From positions 422,915-486,914 of the forward strand of contig JASEIU010000002.1 in NCBI GenBank assembly GCA_030017715.1: a stretch of 64,000 bases of DNA. The letters run 5' to 3'. Under the pieces are notes generated by a model. That model saw nothing but the letters and a program-made list of their open reading frames with translations. It searched no databases and had not been told where the DNA came from. Of the stretch, positions 8,166-17,532 are shown piece by piece; within the stretch, counting starts at the first letter, position 1, and each line of letters opens with the position of its first letter. Both the position numbers and the translations under genes were made by a program. This DNA is from Candidatus Saccharicenans sp. (GTDB taxonomy: Bacteria > Acidobacteriota > Aminicenantia > Aminicenantales > Saccharicenantaceae).

Positions 8166-9275
8166 ATGTTGTTGAGAGGAAAAACCAGATTCGCATTTTA
8201 CGGCGCCTTGTTTCTCTTGCTGGTTTCCTGCCAGAAACCGGTTGCCGAGAAAACGGCCGATGAAGGTTTGAAGCCGGCGCCAGTTAAAATCTATAAGGTT
8301 AAAAAGCAAAGAATATCGGAAAAATTGACCTATACGGCTACCCTGGAAGCCTGGAAAAGACAGGCCATCACCCCGGATATTTCCGGAAAGGTGGCCAGAA
8401 TATACGTCAACGAGGGAGGTAAGGTTAAACAGGGTCAGCTCCTGGCCGAACTTGATACCCGGTCCATCAAGTTGCAACTGGAACAGGCCGAAGCCGCTCT
8501 GTCCATGGCCCAGGCCAATTTTGAGGATGCCAGCCGGAACCTGGAAAGAATGGAAAGACTTTATAAAGAAAAAGCAGTTTCCGACCAGCAGTACGAAAAA
8601 GTCCGCCTGGCCTTCGAAGCGGCCAAAGCCCAGAGAGATCAGGCCGAAGCTGCCGTCAACCTGGCTAAACATGCGCTGGATGTGTCCATCATGCGGGCTC
8701 CGTTTGATGGAGTCATAGCTTCTAAAAACATGGAGGAAGGAGATATCATCAATCCGATGATGGGCGGTTTTTCAGCCACTTCCGGGGTTCTGACCCTGGT
8801 CGATTATTCTAAGATCAAGGTTCGTTTCGACGTTTCTCCGGCCGATGCTTCCAGGCTGGCCCGGGGTCAGAAAGTTTACCTGGAAAGTTCTGCCCTGCCC
8901 GGACAACAACTGGAAGGTCAGGTGACCGTTGTCAACACCAGCGCTGACCCCCAGACCAAGAAATTCCGGATTGAAGCCGTCATAAGTAATCCGGACCTGG
9001 TCCTCAAACCCGGAACTTTCGGTCGGGTGATTCTCGAGGTCAGCACCCGGGAAAATTCTCTGGCCGTGCCCCAGAAAGCCCTCCTGGAAAATTCGTCTGT
9101 CATGGTGGTCGAGGGCAATAAAGCGGTGAAAAGAAGCGTTACCACCGGTTTGAAGAATTCGGATTTGATTGAGATTATTTCCGGCCTGAATGAGGGGGAC
9201 CTGGTGGTTGTCGAAGGAAACTTCGGGCTGATGGACGGCACTCCGGTTGAGGTGGAAGGCGAGGTGGTAAGATGA
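8166..9275 (+). CDS. RND efflux periplasmic adaptor (membrane fusion protein)
   Basis: 369 residues. The N-terminus is a lipoprotein signal with lipobox LLVSC (C22), so the adaptor is anchored by lipid in the inner membrane. The split biotinyl-lipoyl domain is seen as ISGKVARIYVNEGGKVKQGQ and the later IMRAPFDGVIASKNMEEGD. Between them is an alpha-helical hairpin of about 80 residues (LEQAEAALSMAQANFEDA onwards). The beta-barrel and membrane-proximal domains follow. It bridges the TolC channel and the RND pump. AGGAGG precedes the ATG, and the 3' end overlaps the pump gene by four bases. Confidence 0.93.
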   Translation: MLLRGKTRFAFYGALFLLLVSCQKPVAEKTADEGLKPAPVKIYKVKKQRISEKLTYTATLEAWKRQAITPDISGKVARIYVNEGGKVKQGQLLAELDTRSIKLQLEQAEAALSMAQANFEDASRNLERMERLYKEKAVSDQQYEKVRLAFEAAKAQRDQAEAAVNLAKHALDVSIMRAPFDGVIASKNMEEGDIINPMMGGFSATSGVLTLVDYSKIKVRFDVSPADASRLARGQKVYLESSALPGQQLEGQVTVVNTSADPQTKKFRIEAVISNPDLVLKPGTFGRVILEVSTRENSLAVPQKALLENSSVMVVEGNKAVKRSVTTGLKNSDLIEIISGLNEGDLVVVEGNFGLMDGTPVEVEGEVVR

Positions 9276-12200
9276 AACTTCCTGAATTTTCAGTCAGACG
9301 AAAAGTAACAGCCTCTATGATCGCCATGATCCTGGTGGTCATCGGGCTTATTTCCTTATCTCGCCTGGGGCTGGATCTCTTTCCCGAGCTTGAATACCCA
9401 ACCGTTTCGGTCATAACCAGCTACCGGGGAGCCTCTTCCGAGGATATCGAAATGACCATAACCGAACCCCTGGAGCGGGTGGTCAGCTCGGTCAGCGGAG
9501 TGAAAAAGGTAACTTCCCAGAGTTCAGAAGGCGTTTCGGTGTTAATGGTCGAATTTGAGTGGGGTACCAACCTGGATTTTGCTGCCCAGGATATCCGCGA
9601 TCAGATTGGCCTTTACCGCAATTTTCTTCCCACCAACGCTTCCGATCCCCTGGTGGTCAAGTTTGACATATCTCAGTTGCCCGTGGCCTTTTACGGTGTC
9701 ACCGCCAATTCTGGCTATTCCACTTATGACCTGAAGAAACTGATAGAAGATGAAGTCAAGCCCCGGCTGGAAAGGCTGGACGGGGTGGCCTCGGCGGCGG
9801 CCTTTTCTCCCGACGAAAGAGAAATAAGAGTGGAGGTCAATAAGAATGCCCTGATTTCCTACAACCTGTCTCTGGAGAGAGTAATGGCGGCTCTGGCGAC
9901 TGAAAACATCAACGCTCCGGCCGGCGACGTGGTTGAACGACATGAAGACCTGATCATCCGGACCCTGGGAGAATTTCAGAGTATAGAAGATATAAGGAAT
10001 GTGGTGGTGGGTCTCTCCCAACGGGGCGAGCCAATTTATATCAGAGACATAGCCGAGGTCAAGGATACCTTCGAAGAGACCAGAAGCCTGGCCCGGGTGC
10101 AGGCGCAGAGAGGGGCTTTTCTTATCGTAAGCAAACGGTCTGGAGCTAATACCGCCCTTGTCGGCAATGCTGTTAAGAAAGAAATCAGTAAGATTCAAGA
10201 TACTCTTCCAGGGAACATCGAATTTCATATGGCCATGGATCAGGCGGAAATGATCAACCGGGTGGCCAGCAATACGGCAAACAATGGTCTGATCGGTGCC
10301 TTACTGGCAGCGGCTCTCATTTTCTTGTTTTTGAGAAACTGGCGACCGACCTTGATCATTGCCATTGCTATTCCTCTTTCTGTTATTACCACTTTCGTGG
10401 CCATGTATGCGGCCGGCTATACCCTGAACCTGATGACTCTGGGCGGTCTGGCCCTGGGTGTGGGTATGATGGTGGATAACGCCATCGTGGTTATAGAAAA
10501 CACCTTCAGGCACATAGAAGAAGGCAAGCATGTAGAGCAAGCTGCGGTCATCGGAGCCTCCGAGGTGGGCATGGCCATCACCGCCTCTACCCTGACCACC
10601 ATCATCGTTTTTCTGCCGATGGCTTTTACGGGCGGAATTACGGGTAAACTGACCCAGCCTCTGGCCCTGACCATTACCTTTTCTCTGGTGGCTTCGTTAT
10701 TTGTGGCCCTGACCCTGGTACCTTTGTTTTCGTCCTTGCTGTTTAAGGTTAAGGCGAAGAAAGCAAAGGCTGAAGAAGAACTTGTGATTAAAGAACCACG
10801 TTTCGCCGCGGTCAGATCTTTTTACCGCAACCTTTTAACCCGAGCTTTGAGGAAGAGGAAAACTGTGCTGACCGCGACCGCTGTCTTGCTCCTGGTTTCC
10901 CTGGTAATAGTGGTTTTTATGGGAGCAGAATTCATACCCGAGTCGGACCAAAATACTCTGTTGGTCAGGGTAAAATTGCCAGTCGGGACGTCGCTGGAGG
11001 AAACTGACAGAGTTATTACTCAGGTTGAAAAAATTTTCAGGCAGCAACCTGAAGTCGCCCTGGTCTCAGTCCAGGCCGGCACTCGGGCGGATGAAGACTC
11101 GGCTGGCATGGCCAGCAGGATGGGTGTTACCGGGACCCATGAGGGATTGCTGATAGTCAAGCTGTTCCACAGGTCGGAGAGGAAACATACCGATGCTGAG
11201 ATTCTGGAAAGAGTCAGAAAAATGCTGCCGCGTTTGGAGAATTATACGTTTGAGCAAGTCAACATGCAAGAATCGGCGATAACAGGAGCCGCGGCCCCGG
11301 TGGAAATAAAGCTTTTCGGAAAAGACCTGGAGATGCTGAGAGAGATCGGCGACACCATAGTCAAGAGAATCGGCGATGTGGAGGGTCTGCGCGACCTGAC
11401 CCATAGCCTGGCCGAGGGAAAACCGGAATATCAGTTCTCCATTGACCGGGAAAGGGCGGCCAGGCTGGGACTGAGCGTGGCTCAGGTTTCCAGCACCGTT
11501 CAGACCGCCACCCTGGGGACAGTGGTCAACCGCTACCGCGATGGTTCAGACGAGATCAACATCAGGGTTGTATTGGCCAGCGAGTACCGGGACAGCCTGG
11601 AAGAAATCAGGAAGACACCGCTGATGTCTCCAGCCGGGAAAACGATTTACCTGGAGCAGATCGCCGACTGGAAGCGGGGAGAAGGCCCGATACAGATTAC
11701 CAGGGAAAATCAGATGCGCAAGATTTCGGTTACGGCCAACATCGCCGGTCGAGACCTGGGTTCGGTCATGCGGGATATACGCAGCCGCCTGGGAGATTTT
11801 GAGAAGCAGTTGCCTCCTGGCTATTTCCTGGAGTACGGCGGCTCCTACCAGCAGATGATTGACGCCTTCAAGGTTCTGGCGGCCGCCCTGGCCCTGGCTG
11901 TTCTCCTGGTTTACATGGTCATGGCCTCGCAGTTTGAAAACTTTCTCCATCCGTTCATCATTATGTTCACCATTCCCATGGCCATCATCGGGGTCATTTT
12001 CGGTCTGCTGGTTTCGGGCAAACCGGTCAGCCTGCCGGCCCTGATAGGAGTGATAATCCTGGCCGGGATTGCCGTCAACAACGGCATCGTCATGGTCGAT
12101 TACATCAACCAGCTCATAAGAAGAGGACTGGACAAGAAAGAGGCGATCATCAGAGGAGCGGTCACCAGGTTGAGACCGGTGCTGCTGACGGCCCTGACCA

Positions 12201-12394
12201 CCATTCTGGGCATGCTGCCGATGGCTGTGGCCGGAGGCTCGGGCGCTGAATTCCGTTCGCCCATGGCCACGGCCGTGGTGGGCGGGCTGGTTGCCACCAC
12301 CCTTCTGACCCTGTTCGTAATTCCGATCGTCTACAGCATTTTTAACCGTGTGTCTTTTAAGGATTACGTGCCGGAGGTTGAAAAGCCAGTCTAA
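9272..12394 (+). CDS. RND-family efflux pump permease
   Basis: 1040 residues, the normal size of a hydrophobe/amphiphile efflux RND pump. The first membrane helix near residues 10-30 is followed by a large periplasmic loop, then helices 2-6 (about 335-490); the arrangement repeats in the second half. The proton-relay motif reads GMMVDNAIVVIEN: Asp402 is kept but the second acidic residue of AcrB is Asn403. This VDN form is common in the HAE subfamily related to Gram-positive SwrC-type pumps. The pump exports drugs, bile-like compounds or lipophilic metabolites with proton motive force; the substrate is not readable. Last gene of the TetR-controlled operon. Confidence 0.93.
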   Translation: MKLPEFSVRRKVTASMIAMILVVIGLISLSRLGLDLFPELEYPTVSVITSYRGASSEDIEMTITEPLERVVSSVSGVKKVTSQSSEGVSVLMVEFEWGTNLDFAAQDIRDQIGLYRNFLPTNASDPLVVKFDISQLPVAFYGVTANSGYSTYDLKKLIEDEVKPRLERLDGVASAAAFSPDEREIRVEVNKNALISYNLSLERVMAALATENINAPAGDVVERHEDLIIRTLGEFQSIEDIRNVVVGLSQRGEPIYIRDIAEVKDTFEETRSLARVQAQRGAFLIVSKRSGANTALVGNAVKKEISKIQDTLPGNIEFHMAMDQAEMINRVASNTANNGLIGALLAAALIFLFLRNWRPTLIIAIAIPLSVITTFVAMYAAGYTLNLMTLGGLALGVGMMVDNAIVVIENTFRHIEEGKHVEQAAVIGASEVGMAITASTLTTIIVFLPMAFTGGITGKLTQPLALTITFSLVASLFVALTLVPLFSSLLFKVKAKKAKAEEELVIKEPRFAAVRSFYRNLLTRALRKRKTVLTATAVLLLVSLVIVVFMGAEFIPESDQNTLLVRVKLPVGTSLEETDRVITQVEKIFRQQPEVALVSVQAGTRADEDSAGMASRMGVTGTHEGLLIVKLFHRSERKHTDAEILERVRKMLPRLENYTFEQVNMQESAITGAAAPVEIKLFGKDLEMLREIGDTIVKRIGDVEGLRDLTHSLAEGKPEYQFSIDRERAARLGLSVAQVSSTVQTATLGTVVNRYRDGSDEINIRVVLASEYRDSLEEIRKTPLMSPAGKTIYLEQIADWKRGEGPIQITRENQMRKISVTANIAGRDLGSVMRDIRSRLGDFEKQLPPGYFLEYGGSYQQMIDAFKVLAAALALAVLLVYMVMASQFENFLHPFIIMFTIPMAIIGVIFGLLVSGKPVSLPALIGVIILAGIAVNNGIVMVDYINQLIRRGLDKKEAIIRGAVTRLRPVLLTALTTILGMLPMAVAGGSGAEFRSPMATAVVGGLVATTLLTLFVIPIVYSIFNRVSFKDYVPEVEKPV

Positions 12395-12415
12395 AAATAA
12401 TCATGGCTTTTTGAT

Positions 12416-12450
12416 AAAGGGCAGCTTTCGGGCTGCCCTTTTCTTTTTTT
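12416..12450 (+). terminator. Rho-independent terminator of the efflux operon
   Basis: Stem GGGCAGC / GCTGCCC (12419-12425, 12432-12438) with a six-base loop TTTCGG, extended by AAA/TTT pairing and followed by a T-rich tract (12439-12450). It starts 22 bases after the pump stop codon. Confidence 0.88.
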
Positions 12451-12822
12451 CCGCTATTTCCGTCCGGATAAGACTCGATTGTCAGAAAGAGGATTGAAAA
12501 GCCAAACCTCATTTTTTTAATGAGACTAATTAAGAGGAGGGTCCTGTCGCGGCGCGCCTCCTCCCATCCTCGCTCCACCCATCCCTCGAGCGGAGAACCC
12601 CTTCCGCTGCGGGCGGTTCGGAGACAGGCCGCGCCACCCTCTGAAAACCTTGCCTCTCCGATACTTTATTGGTCCGGATTGGAAAGATGGTCCGGACCCT
12701 CCAGCCGCGATGACCGCGAATCGCTTATCGGCAAAATAGAGAACCGCGGCCAATGAAATTCCTGTTTGCCTGGGAAGAAAAAATTTAATATCCTAAACTA
12801 AAACCCCGATGAGGAGGCTGGG
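12451..12822. other. Gene-free region with GC-rich structured stretch
   Basis: No convincing protein gene. The middle (about 12537-12650) is GC-rich and contains complementary blocks CCTGTC (12543) and GACAGG (12623), as well as GGCGCG and CGCGCC, that could close a long stem. A separate perfect hairpin lies at 12671-12698. It matches no RNA family I can recognise on either strand (not RNase P, SRP RNA, tmRNA or 6S). The last 40 bases are AT-rich and probably hold the promoter of the next gene. Confidence 0.4.
12671..12698. repeat. Perfect 8-bp inverted repeat (hairpin)
   Basis: Arms GGTCCGGA (12671-12678) and TCCGGACC (12691-12698) flank a 12-base loop. No T-run follows on either strand, so it is not an ordinary terminator. 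It could be an operator or part of an RNA fold. Confidence 0.55.
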
Positions 12823-15048
12823 GTGAGAAGGTTAATATTATTCTGGTCTGGCTTGCTGGCAATAATTATTTCTATCAATTCGGGTCTGCTGGGCATGCCT
12901 AAAAAGCTGATCTTTCTTGATGCTTCTGTTCTGCCTGAGGGACGGCTGTCGAGGTGGCCTAACCTGGGAACCCTGGGGGGGCATTTTGTCCCGGTTTTCC
13001 GGACGCAGCCGACGGTGGAAACCATCAAAAACCAGAAAGCGGTTAACCTGACGGCAGTCGATGTATTGCTCCGGTCTACCTTTTCTCCGCCGGCCGGTCT
13101 GAACGGTCGACAGCCGTTTACGCTGCTGGTCAGGGTCTATATTCCGGAGTTGGCCCAGAAAAGGACCATCCTGACCTGGTCGCAGCAACCAGAGGCGGCA
13201 GCCGTTTTTGGCCTGGGCAGGGGACTGGAAGCCGCTTTTTATCATTCCGGCCGGGTCAAACTCGGTTACACGGGCGGTTACCCCGATCCAGGGATCTGGC
13301 ATCTGGTGGCTTTTGTTTATAACGGCCAGACCATCCGGGTCTATGTGGATGGCTGGTTAAAAGCCGAGGCTTCAGCCGCGCTTTCCATAAAACCGGATAA
13401 ATATTTTTATCTCGGCGGGGAAAAGGCTAAAAACTGGCCGCTTCCGGTGGATCCCTTTAACGGCTATCTGTCCTCTCTTGAATTGCTGGATGCGGCATAC
13501 AGTCCGCTGGAAATCTGGAATCTGGCCGGGAGAAAGGAAGCCATCCCGGTTTATCCAGAGGAGGGGGAAGTCGTCACCGCCCTTTCTCTGTTTTTGAGAT
13601 GGCAGAAAGGAGACGAGAAAGCCGCTGTTTATGCCGTTTATTTCTCAGACCAGAAAGATGAAGTAGTGAGGGCCGACAAAAAAGCCTATAAGGGCAATTT
13701 CCCGGCGGGAACAGCAAACCTTGACGTTTCTGACCTCAAACCCGGACGGACCTATTTCTGGCGGGTTGACCAGCTGGACGCCAAAGGACAGTTGCTCCAG
13801 ACCGGGCAGGTCAGAAAGTTCTCCGTGGATAACGGAGCGGCCAGGAATCCTGCCCCCCACAACCGACATGGCAGCGTCAGCCGGGAGCTTAACCGCCTGA
13901 GCTGGACTCCCGGGCCCTGGGCCACTTCCCAGGATGTTTATTTCAGTCAGGACCTGAAAAAGCTGGAAAAGTCTAAGCCGGCGGTCAGAGATCTGGGACC
14001 CGGGCAGAAAGCCTTCTTTATTCCGGAAAAAAACCTCAAGTACGGACATAAATATTTCTGGCGGGTTGTAACCAGAAATGGCTCGCTCCCGGCTTCTGAG
14101 GGCGAAACCTGGTCCTTCAGAGTGCAGGACCCGCCCGATGATAACCGGATAACCTTCCTGGTGGCCGCCGACCTCCATTACGGGGGTTCCGTGAACGCCA
14201 GAAAGATAAATCGGGAAATGGTCATGGCCATGAACGCCGTGGCCGGAGAGAGCCTGCCGGAACACATGGGGCTGAGAGGGGAGGTGAACACGCCCCGCGG
14301 GGTGGTTATTCTCGGTGACCTGGTCGACGACGGCGACTCTCCGGAGGTTGAAAAATTCTGGCAGGAGTACGCGGCCGATTTCGGGTTGAAGGGAGAGCAG
14401 CTTCTGGCTTATCCGGTCTACGAGGGCTTCGGAGAGCACGATGGCTCTTCCGGCCGGCTGGTCAGGAACAACCTCAGGAGTCGAAACCGTCTTCGGCCGG
14501 GACTGAAGAGCATCTCGGCCGACGGTCAGCATTATTCCTGGGATTGGGGCAAGGTGCATTTTGTTCACCTCAACCTTTATCCCGGCAGCGTGGGAGAAGA
14601 ATACCTTAACATCTGGCGGCGGCGGGTCAGCGGCGATGCCCGCTATCCCAAGCACAGCCTGGAGTTCCTGGTGGAAGATTTAAGAAGAAATGTCGGGAAC
14701 AGCGGCCGACCGGTGATCATTTTCCAGCATTATGGTTTTGATTCCTGGAGCGAGGCCTGGTGGACCCAGAGGGAAAGGGCCGCTTTTCTCCAGGCCATAC
14801 AGCCTTACAATGTCATAGGAATTTTCTGGGGCCATTCCCACGTGGCCCAGAGCCTGAGCTGGAACGATATCCGGACCTGGGGCGCCGGGGCGTTCAACAA
14901 TGACCCCGAACCGGGGACCTTCCTGGTGGTCTGCTTGCAAACCGGGCGGAAAAGCGGCCAGATGACAGTGGCCGTAAGGAAAATGAACGATTGGCTTTCG
15001 GCTGAAAAGATAACTTTTTCTATGCGGAAGATTCCCAAAAATAATTAG
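12823..15048 (+). CDS. Secreted LamG / fibronectin-like / metallophosphoesterase protein
   Basis: 741 residues from a GTG preceded by GAGGAGG. Domains in order: signal peptide (1-24); a LamG/concanavalin-like domain (about 40-235; VYIPELAQKRTIL, YVDGWLKAEA, YLGGEK, SLELLDAAYSPLEIW); two fibronectin-type modules (about 240-430, each with a TYFWRV/KYFWRV-type strand); and a calcineurin-like phosphoesterase domain (440-735). Metal motifs are D450-L-H452, GD499LVD502DG, then GEH539D where the family has GNHD, H636 and GH671SH673. The Asn-to-Glu change at 538 affects a metal ligand. It is probably exported and acts on an extracellular phosphate ester or glycan-linked substrate, but that is inference. 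Confidence 0.82.
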   Translation: MRRLILFWSGLLAIIISINSGLLGMPKKLIFLDASVLPEGRLSRWPNLGTLGGHFVPVFRTQPTVETIKNQKAVNLTAVDVLLRSTFSPPAGLNGRQPFTLLVRVYIPELAQKRTILTWSQQPEAAAVFGLGRGLEAAFYHSGRVKLGYTGGYPDPGIWHLVAFVYNGQTIRVYVDGWLKAEASAALSIKPDKYFYLGGEKAKNWPLPVDPFNGYLSSLELLDAAYSPLEIWNLAGRKEAIPVYPEEGEVVTALSLFLRWQKGDEKAAVYAVYFSDQKDEVVRADKKAYKGNFPAGTANLDVSDLKPGRTYFWRVDQLDAKGQLLQTGQVRKFSVDNGAARNPAPHNRHGSVSRELNRLSWTPGPWATSQDVYFSQDLKKLEKSKPAVRDLGPGQKAFFIPEKNLKYGHKYFWRVVTRNGSLPASEGETWSFRVQDPPDDNRITFLVAADLHYGGSVNARKINREMVMAMNAVAGESLPEHMGLRGEVNTPRGVVILGDLVDDGDSPEVEKFWQEYAADFGLKGEQLLAYPVYEGFGEHDGSSGRLVRNNLRSRNRLRPGLKSISADGQHYSWDWGKVHFVHLNLYPGSVGEEYLNIWRRRVSGDARYPKHSLEFLVEDLRRNVGNSGRPVIIFQHYGFDSWSEAWWTQRERAAFLQAIQPYNVIGIFWGHSHVAQSLSWNDIRTWGAGAFNNDPEPGTFLVVCLQTGRKSGQMTVAVRKMNDWLSAEKITFSMRKIPKNN

Positions 15049-15122
15049 ATTAGACAGCTTGATTCTCTTGTCCCTTTAAACTGCCTGCCTGACAGGCTTC
15101 GAGCCGAGCTTAGGATTTATTT

Positions 15123-16274
15123 TTATTTCTGGGCCTTGAATTTGAGGAAAGCCCCGATGTTTCCGTAGTGCTCCAGTCTGGTGGGCGAGCTAATCTGGGT
15201 CAGGGGAACATTCCGGCTGAGGGCAACTTCGATGGCTTCATCCACCACATCGGCCACGGCTTCTGTCTTGACCTTGCAAGTCGGGCAGACTTCCTCGATG
15301 AGAAACAGCCCGTGACAGCCGGGGCAGACCCGGCCGGGCTTGGAGAAATTGTGGATTATGAGCAGGTGCCTGATTTCGTATGAATTCAATTTACGGAGGG
15401 TGTCGGCCAGACCGGCTACCGCCCTGCCTCCCCGTTCCAGCTCGGCCACAAAGGACTTCACCAGGCCGGCTTCTTCTTCCCGCTTGAGTCTGTCTTCCAG
15501 GTCCAGGCACTCCTGCAGCACCCTGGAAACTTCCGTCCCGGGCCTGGCTTTGATCCGGCCCTTTAGTTTGTCCTTGACGTAAGAATGGAACAGCGGTTCA
15601 AGCTGGGGATAGAACTGGTCGTCGCAGCCGAGAAGCAGCCAGTCAAATTGATTCTGTTTCAGGATGTCAAAAGTCTTTTGAGCCGCTTTCTTGAAATGCT
15701 CCAGCAGCAGGGCATCTATATGACGTTCGATCCTTTTGGATTCATAACCTTCAAAGCCGCCTTTTTTGACTTTTTTGGGAACATCGCTGCTGAGGCTGTC
15801 CAGCTGCCTGATATCGCCCAGATGAACTTCATACCAGCAGGCCTCCCGGCGGTTTATCAGGAAGGCGCATAGCTTCTTGAATTTTTCCAGAATTGAGGAG
15901 AGAGGCCTGGTGTAAAAATCAAAATCCTGGACGAGTCTGTTTCTCGGGCCGTGGGGCAATTCCAGCTCCTGCCAGATGTTCCTGGCTGAACAACAAAAGA
16001 CGGCCAGCCCGGGTGATTTCCAGGAGTTCAACCGGTTGGTGCAGAACTGGGCGATTCTGTCCAGGTCATCCAGGAGAGATTTTCTGACTTCCCGGGAAAT
16101 GTCTTTTGCTTCCAGTTTCAGCCGGGCCTGATTCAAAAGCCCCTTGTAGGCGGCGTTGATGGCTTTCAGGGATTGCTGGCTTTTGTCGGTGTTCAGATAA
16201 AAACTGGTGGCCTGATAGGGATGAGTTATGGTTTGAGCCAGGGCCTCGGTCTGAGCAGAGCTGGTAAATTTCAT
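15123..16274 (-). CDS. Bacterial eRF1/Vms1-like protein, baeRF10-type
   Basis: 383 residues. The layout matches bacterial relatives of archaeo-eukaryotic release factor 1. An N-terminal domain (about 1-140) is followed by a central domain with GGFEGYESKRIERHID (172-187), where eRF1-like proteins carry their catalytic loop, and a helical stretch LLLEHFKKAAQKTFDILK. A C-terminal L7Ae-like domain carries a zinc ribbon with C317-x2-C320 and C330-x2-C333. The canonical GGQ is not present. Relatives are thought to act on ribosomes, as peptidyl-tRNA hydrolases or anti-hibernation factors; that role is inferred for this protein. It stands alone on the minus strand. Confidence 0.72.
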   Translation of the reverse strand: MKFTSSAQTEALAQTITHPYQATSFYLNTDKSQQSLKAINAAYKGLLNQARLKLEAKDISREVRKSLLDDLDRIAQFCTNRLNSWKSPGLAVFCCSARNIWQELELPHGPRNRLVQDFDFYTRPLSSILEKFKKLCAFLINRREACWYEVHLGDIRQLDSLSSDVPKKVKKGGFEGYESKRIERHIDALLLEHFKKAAQKTFDILKQNQFDWLLLGCDDQFYPQLEPLFHSYVKDKLKGRIKARPGTEVSRVLQECLDLEDRLKREEEAGLVKSFVAELERGGRAVAGLADTLRKLNSYEIRHLLIIHNFSKPGRVCPGCHGLFLIEEVCPTCKVKTEAVADVVDEAIEVALSRNVPLTQISSPTRLEHYGNIGAFLKFKAQK

Positions 16275-16436
16275 ATGACCTCCTTTCAGAAATCAAGAAT
16301 AAAGACAGAAATATGGAATATATGATGACCCCTCCAGGATAAAGTAAGCTCGGTTCCGGATATCGGCTCTGATTAAAGCCACTGATTAAAAATTAGCCCT
16401 CCCCCCGGGCTTTGTCAAGAAGAATATTTCCGCTTT

Positions 16437-17195
16437 TTATTCAGCGGGCTGTTCTGTCTTTATTTTTTCTTTCTTTGGTCTCGGGGGTTTTGGCTGGCGG
16501 ATGACCGTGGTATCGGCTATCTTATCGTGCATGGTCAGGCCGTGCCGGTCCCACAGGAGCTGCCAGAAACCAAGGGAGGCAAAAAGACCGGAGCAAACGT
16601 AGCCGTGAGCCCGCTCGAAGGACTGATACCAGCCCAGCCGCGGCTTTCCTTCCAGGTCGACGACCCTTAAACCGAAAAGCCTTTTGCCCGGCGTTCGCCC
16701 GCCATAGCGGAAAAACAGGACAAAATACAGCATGGTTATGAGATATTCTTTGATGATTTTGTAGGCCCCGTCTTCCAGACGGGCTTTCTTCTCGCCGGTC
16801 GATTGCTGGCCGCTCGGCTGGACCCGACTCCTGGCCAGAAGCAGTTGATAATTTTTCTCGATTTCCTCCGCTGTCATCGCCCCGGCCTTCTGGAATTCTT
16901 TATCCGGAAGGCGGTCCTTTAAGAATTCAAGGTAGTCCTGCTTTTTATCAGGTCCGGTCTGCAGCCCCTTTTCAGGCGTCCAGATGGTACTCCCCCCTTC
17001 CTCCAGAGTCTTGATGGTCGCCGAAAGAGGAGAAGGTTCCCTCTTTAATCTGGCCAGCAGTTCCGAGTACCCGGTGTAGACTATGGAAGACAGGATGGCT
17101 ATTATCAGGGCATCCACTCCGAAGGCCAGTCCGCGGCGGATGAAGCCCGCCTGGTCGGCCCTGGCCTTGTTCCTGGGAAAAAGTCTGGTCAGCAT
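16437..17195 (-). CDS. RDD-family integral membrane protein
   Basis: 252 residues. An N-terminal membrane segment begins with FIRRGLAFGVDALIIAILSS, where R-x(n)-D is the family signature. A long hydrophilic, charged insertion (about 55-140) follows, then a second segment (YLITMLYFVLFFRYGGRTPGKRLFGLRVVD) with the conserved GRTPGKRLFGLRV, and a third around CSGLFASLGFWQLLW. The conserved DRHGLTMHDKIADT precedes a lysine/proline-rich cytoplasmic tail. RDD proteins are mostly uncharacterised; some act as sodium or compatible-solute transporters. No operon partner is evident. Confidence 0.8.
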   Translation of the reverse strand: MLTRLFPRNKARADQAGFIRRGLAFGVDALIIAILSSIVYTGYSELLARLKREPSPLSATIKTLEEGGSTIWTPEKGLQTGPDKKQDYLEFLKDRLPDKEFQKAGAMTAEEIEKNYQLLLARSRVQPSGQQSTGEKKARLEDGAYKIIKEYLITMLYFVLFFRYGGRTPGKRLFGLRVVDLEGKPRLGWYQSFERAHGYVCSGLFASLGFWQLLWDRHGLTMHDKIADTTVIRQPKPPRPKKEKIKTEQPAE

Positions 17196-17393
17196 GGTTA
17201 CTCTCTCCGCGGCTTCTTTGGCGAAAAGCCTGCCTCCTCCGGCGGTCAGCCCGGCGGCCCGGAATCAGGCCGGTCGGCTGCCGGAAGGCAGATGATTCAG
17301 GCCCGCCTTCCTGCCCGTTAATCCATAATCAGGCTAATCCTAAATTAAAGCTGGCTGTCTTTCAAGGGCGAGTTAGTTTCCCGTTTTCCGGTC

Positions 17394-17422
17394 TTTACAG
17401 AAGGTCCTCAAATGGATATAAT
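17394..17422 (+). promoter_or_regulatory. Strong sigma-70-like promoter for tRNA-Leu
   Basis: TTTACA at 17394-17399, exactly 17 bases, then a perfect TATAAT at 17417-17422. The tRNA 5' end lies 24 bases after the -10 box. The closest match to consensus in the window. Confidence 0.75.
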
Positions 17423-17445
17423 TATTGTGCTTACCGAGGCTGGTT

Positions 17446-17532
17446 GCGGAAGTGGCGGAATTGGCAGACGCGTAAGCCTCAGGAGTTTATGGCCGAAAGG
17501 CTGTGTGGGTTCGAGTCCCACCTTCCGCACCA
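17446..17532 (+). tRNA. tRNA-Leu (anticodon CAG)
   Basis: Class II tRNA of 87 bases including an encoded CCA (17530-17532). The acceptor stem pairs GCGGAAG (17446-17452) with CTTCCGC (17522-17528). The anticodon loop is CTCAGGA with CAG at 17480-17482, reading CUG codons. The long variable arm and the T-arm GTGGGTTCGAGTCCCAC are intact. A radical SAM gene starts only 12 bases downstream. Confidence 0.95.

Noticed and set aside
12520-12756. Two small frames on opposite strands in the GC-rich gap
   Set aside because: Biased, repetitive composition (Arg/Pro/Ser-rich) and no usable start signals.
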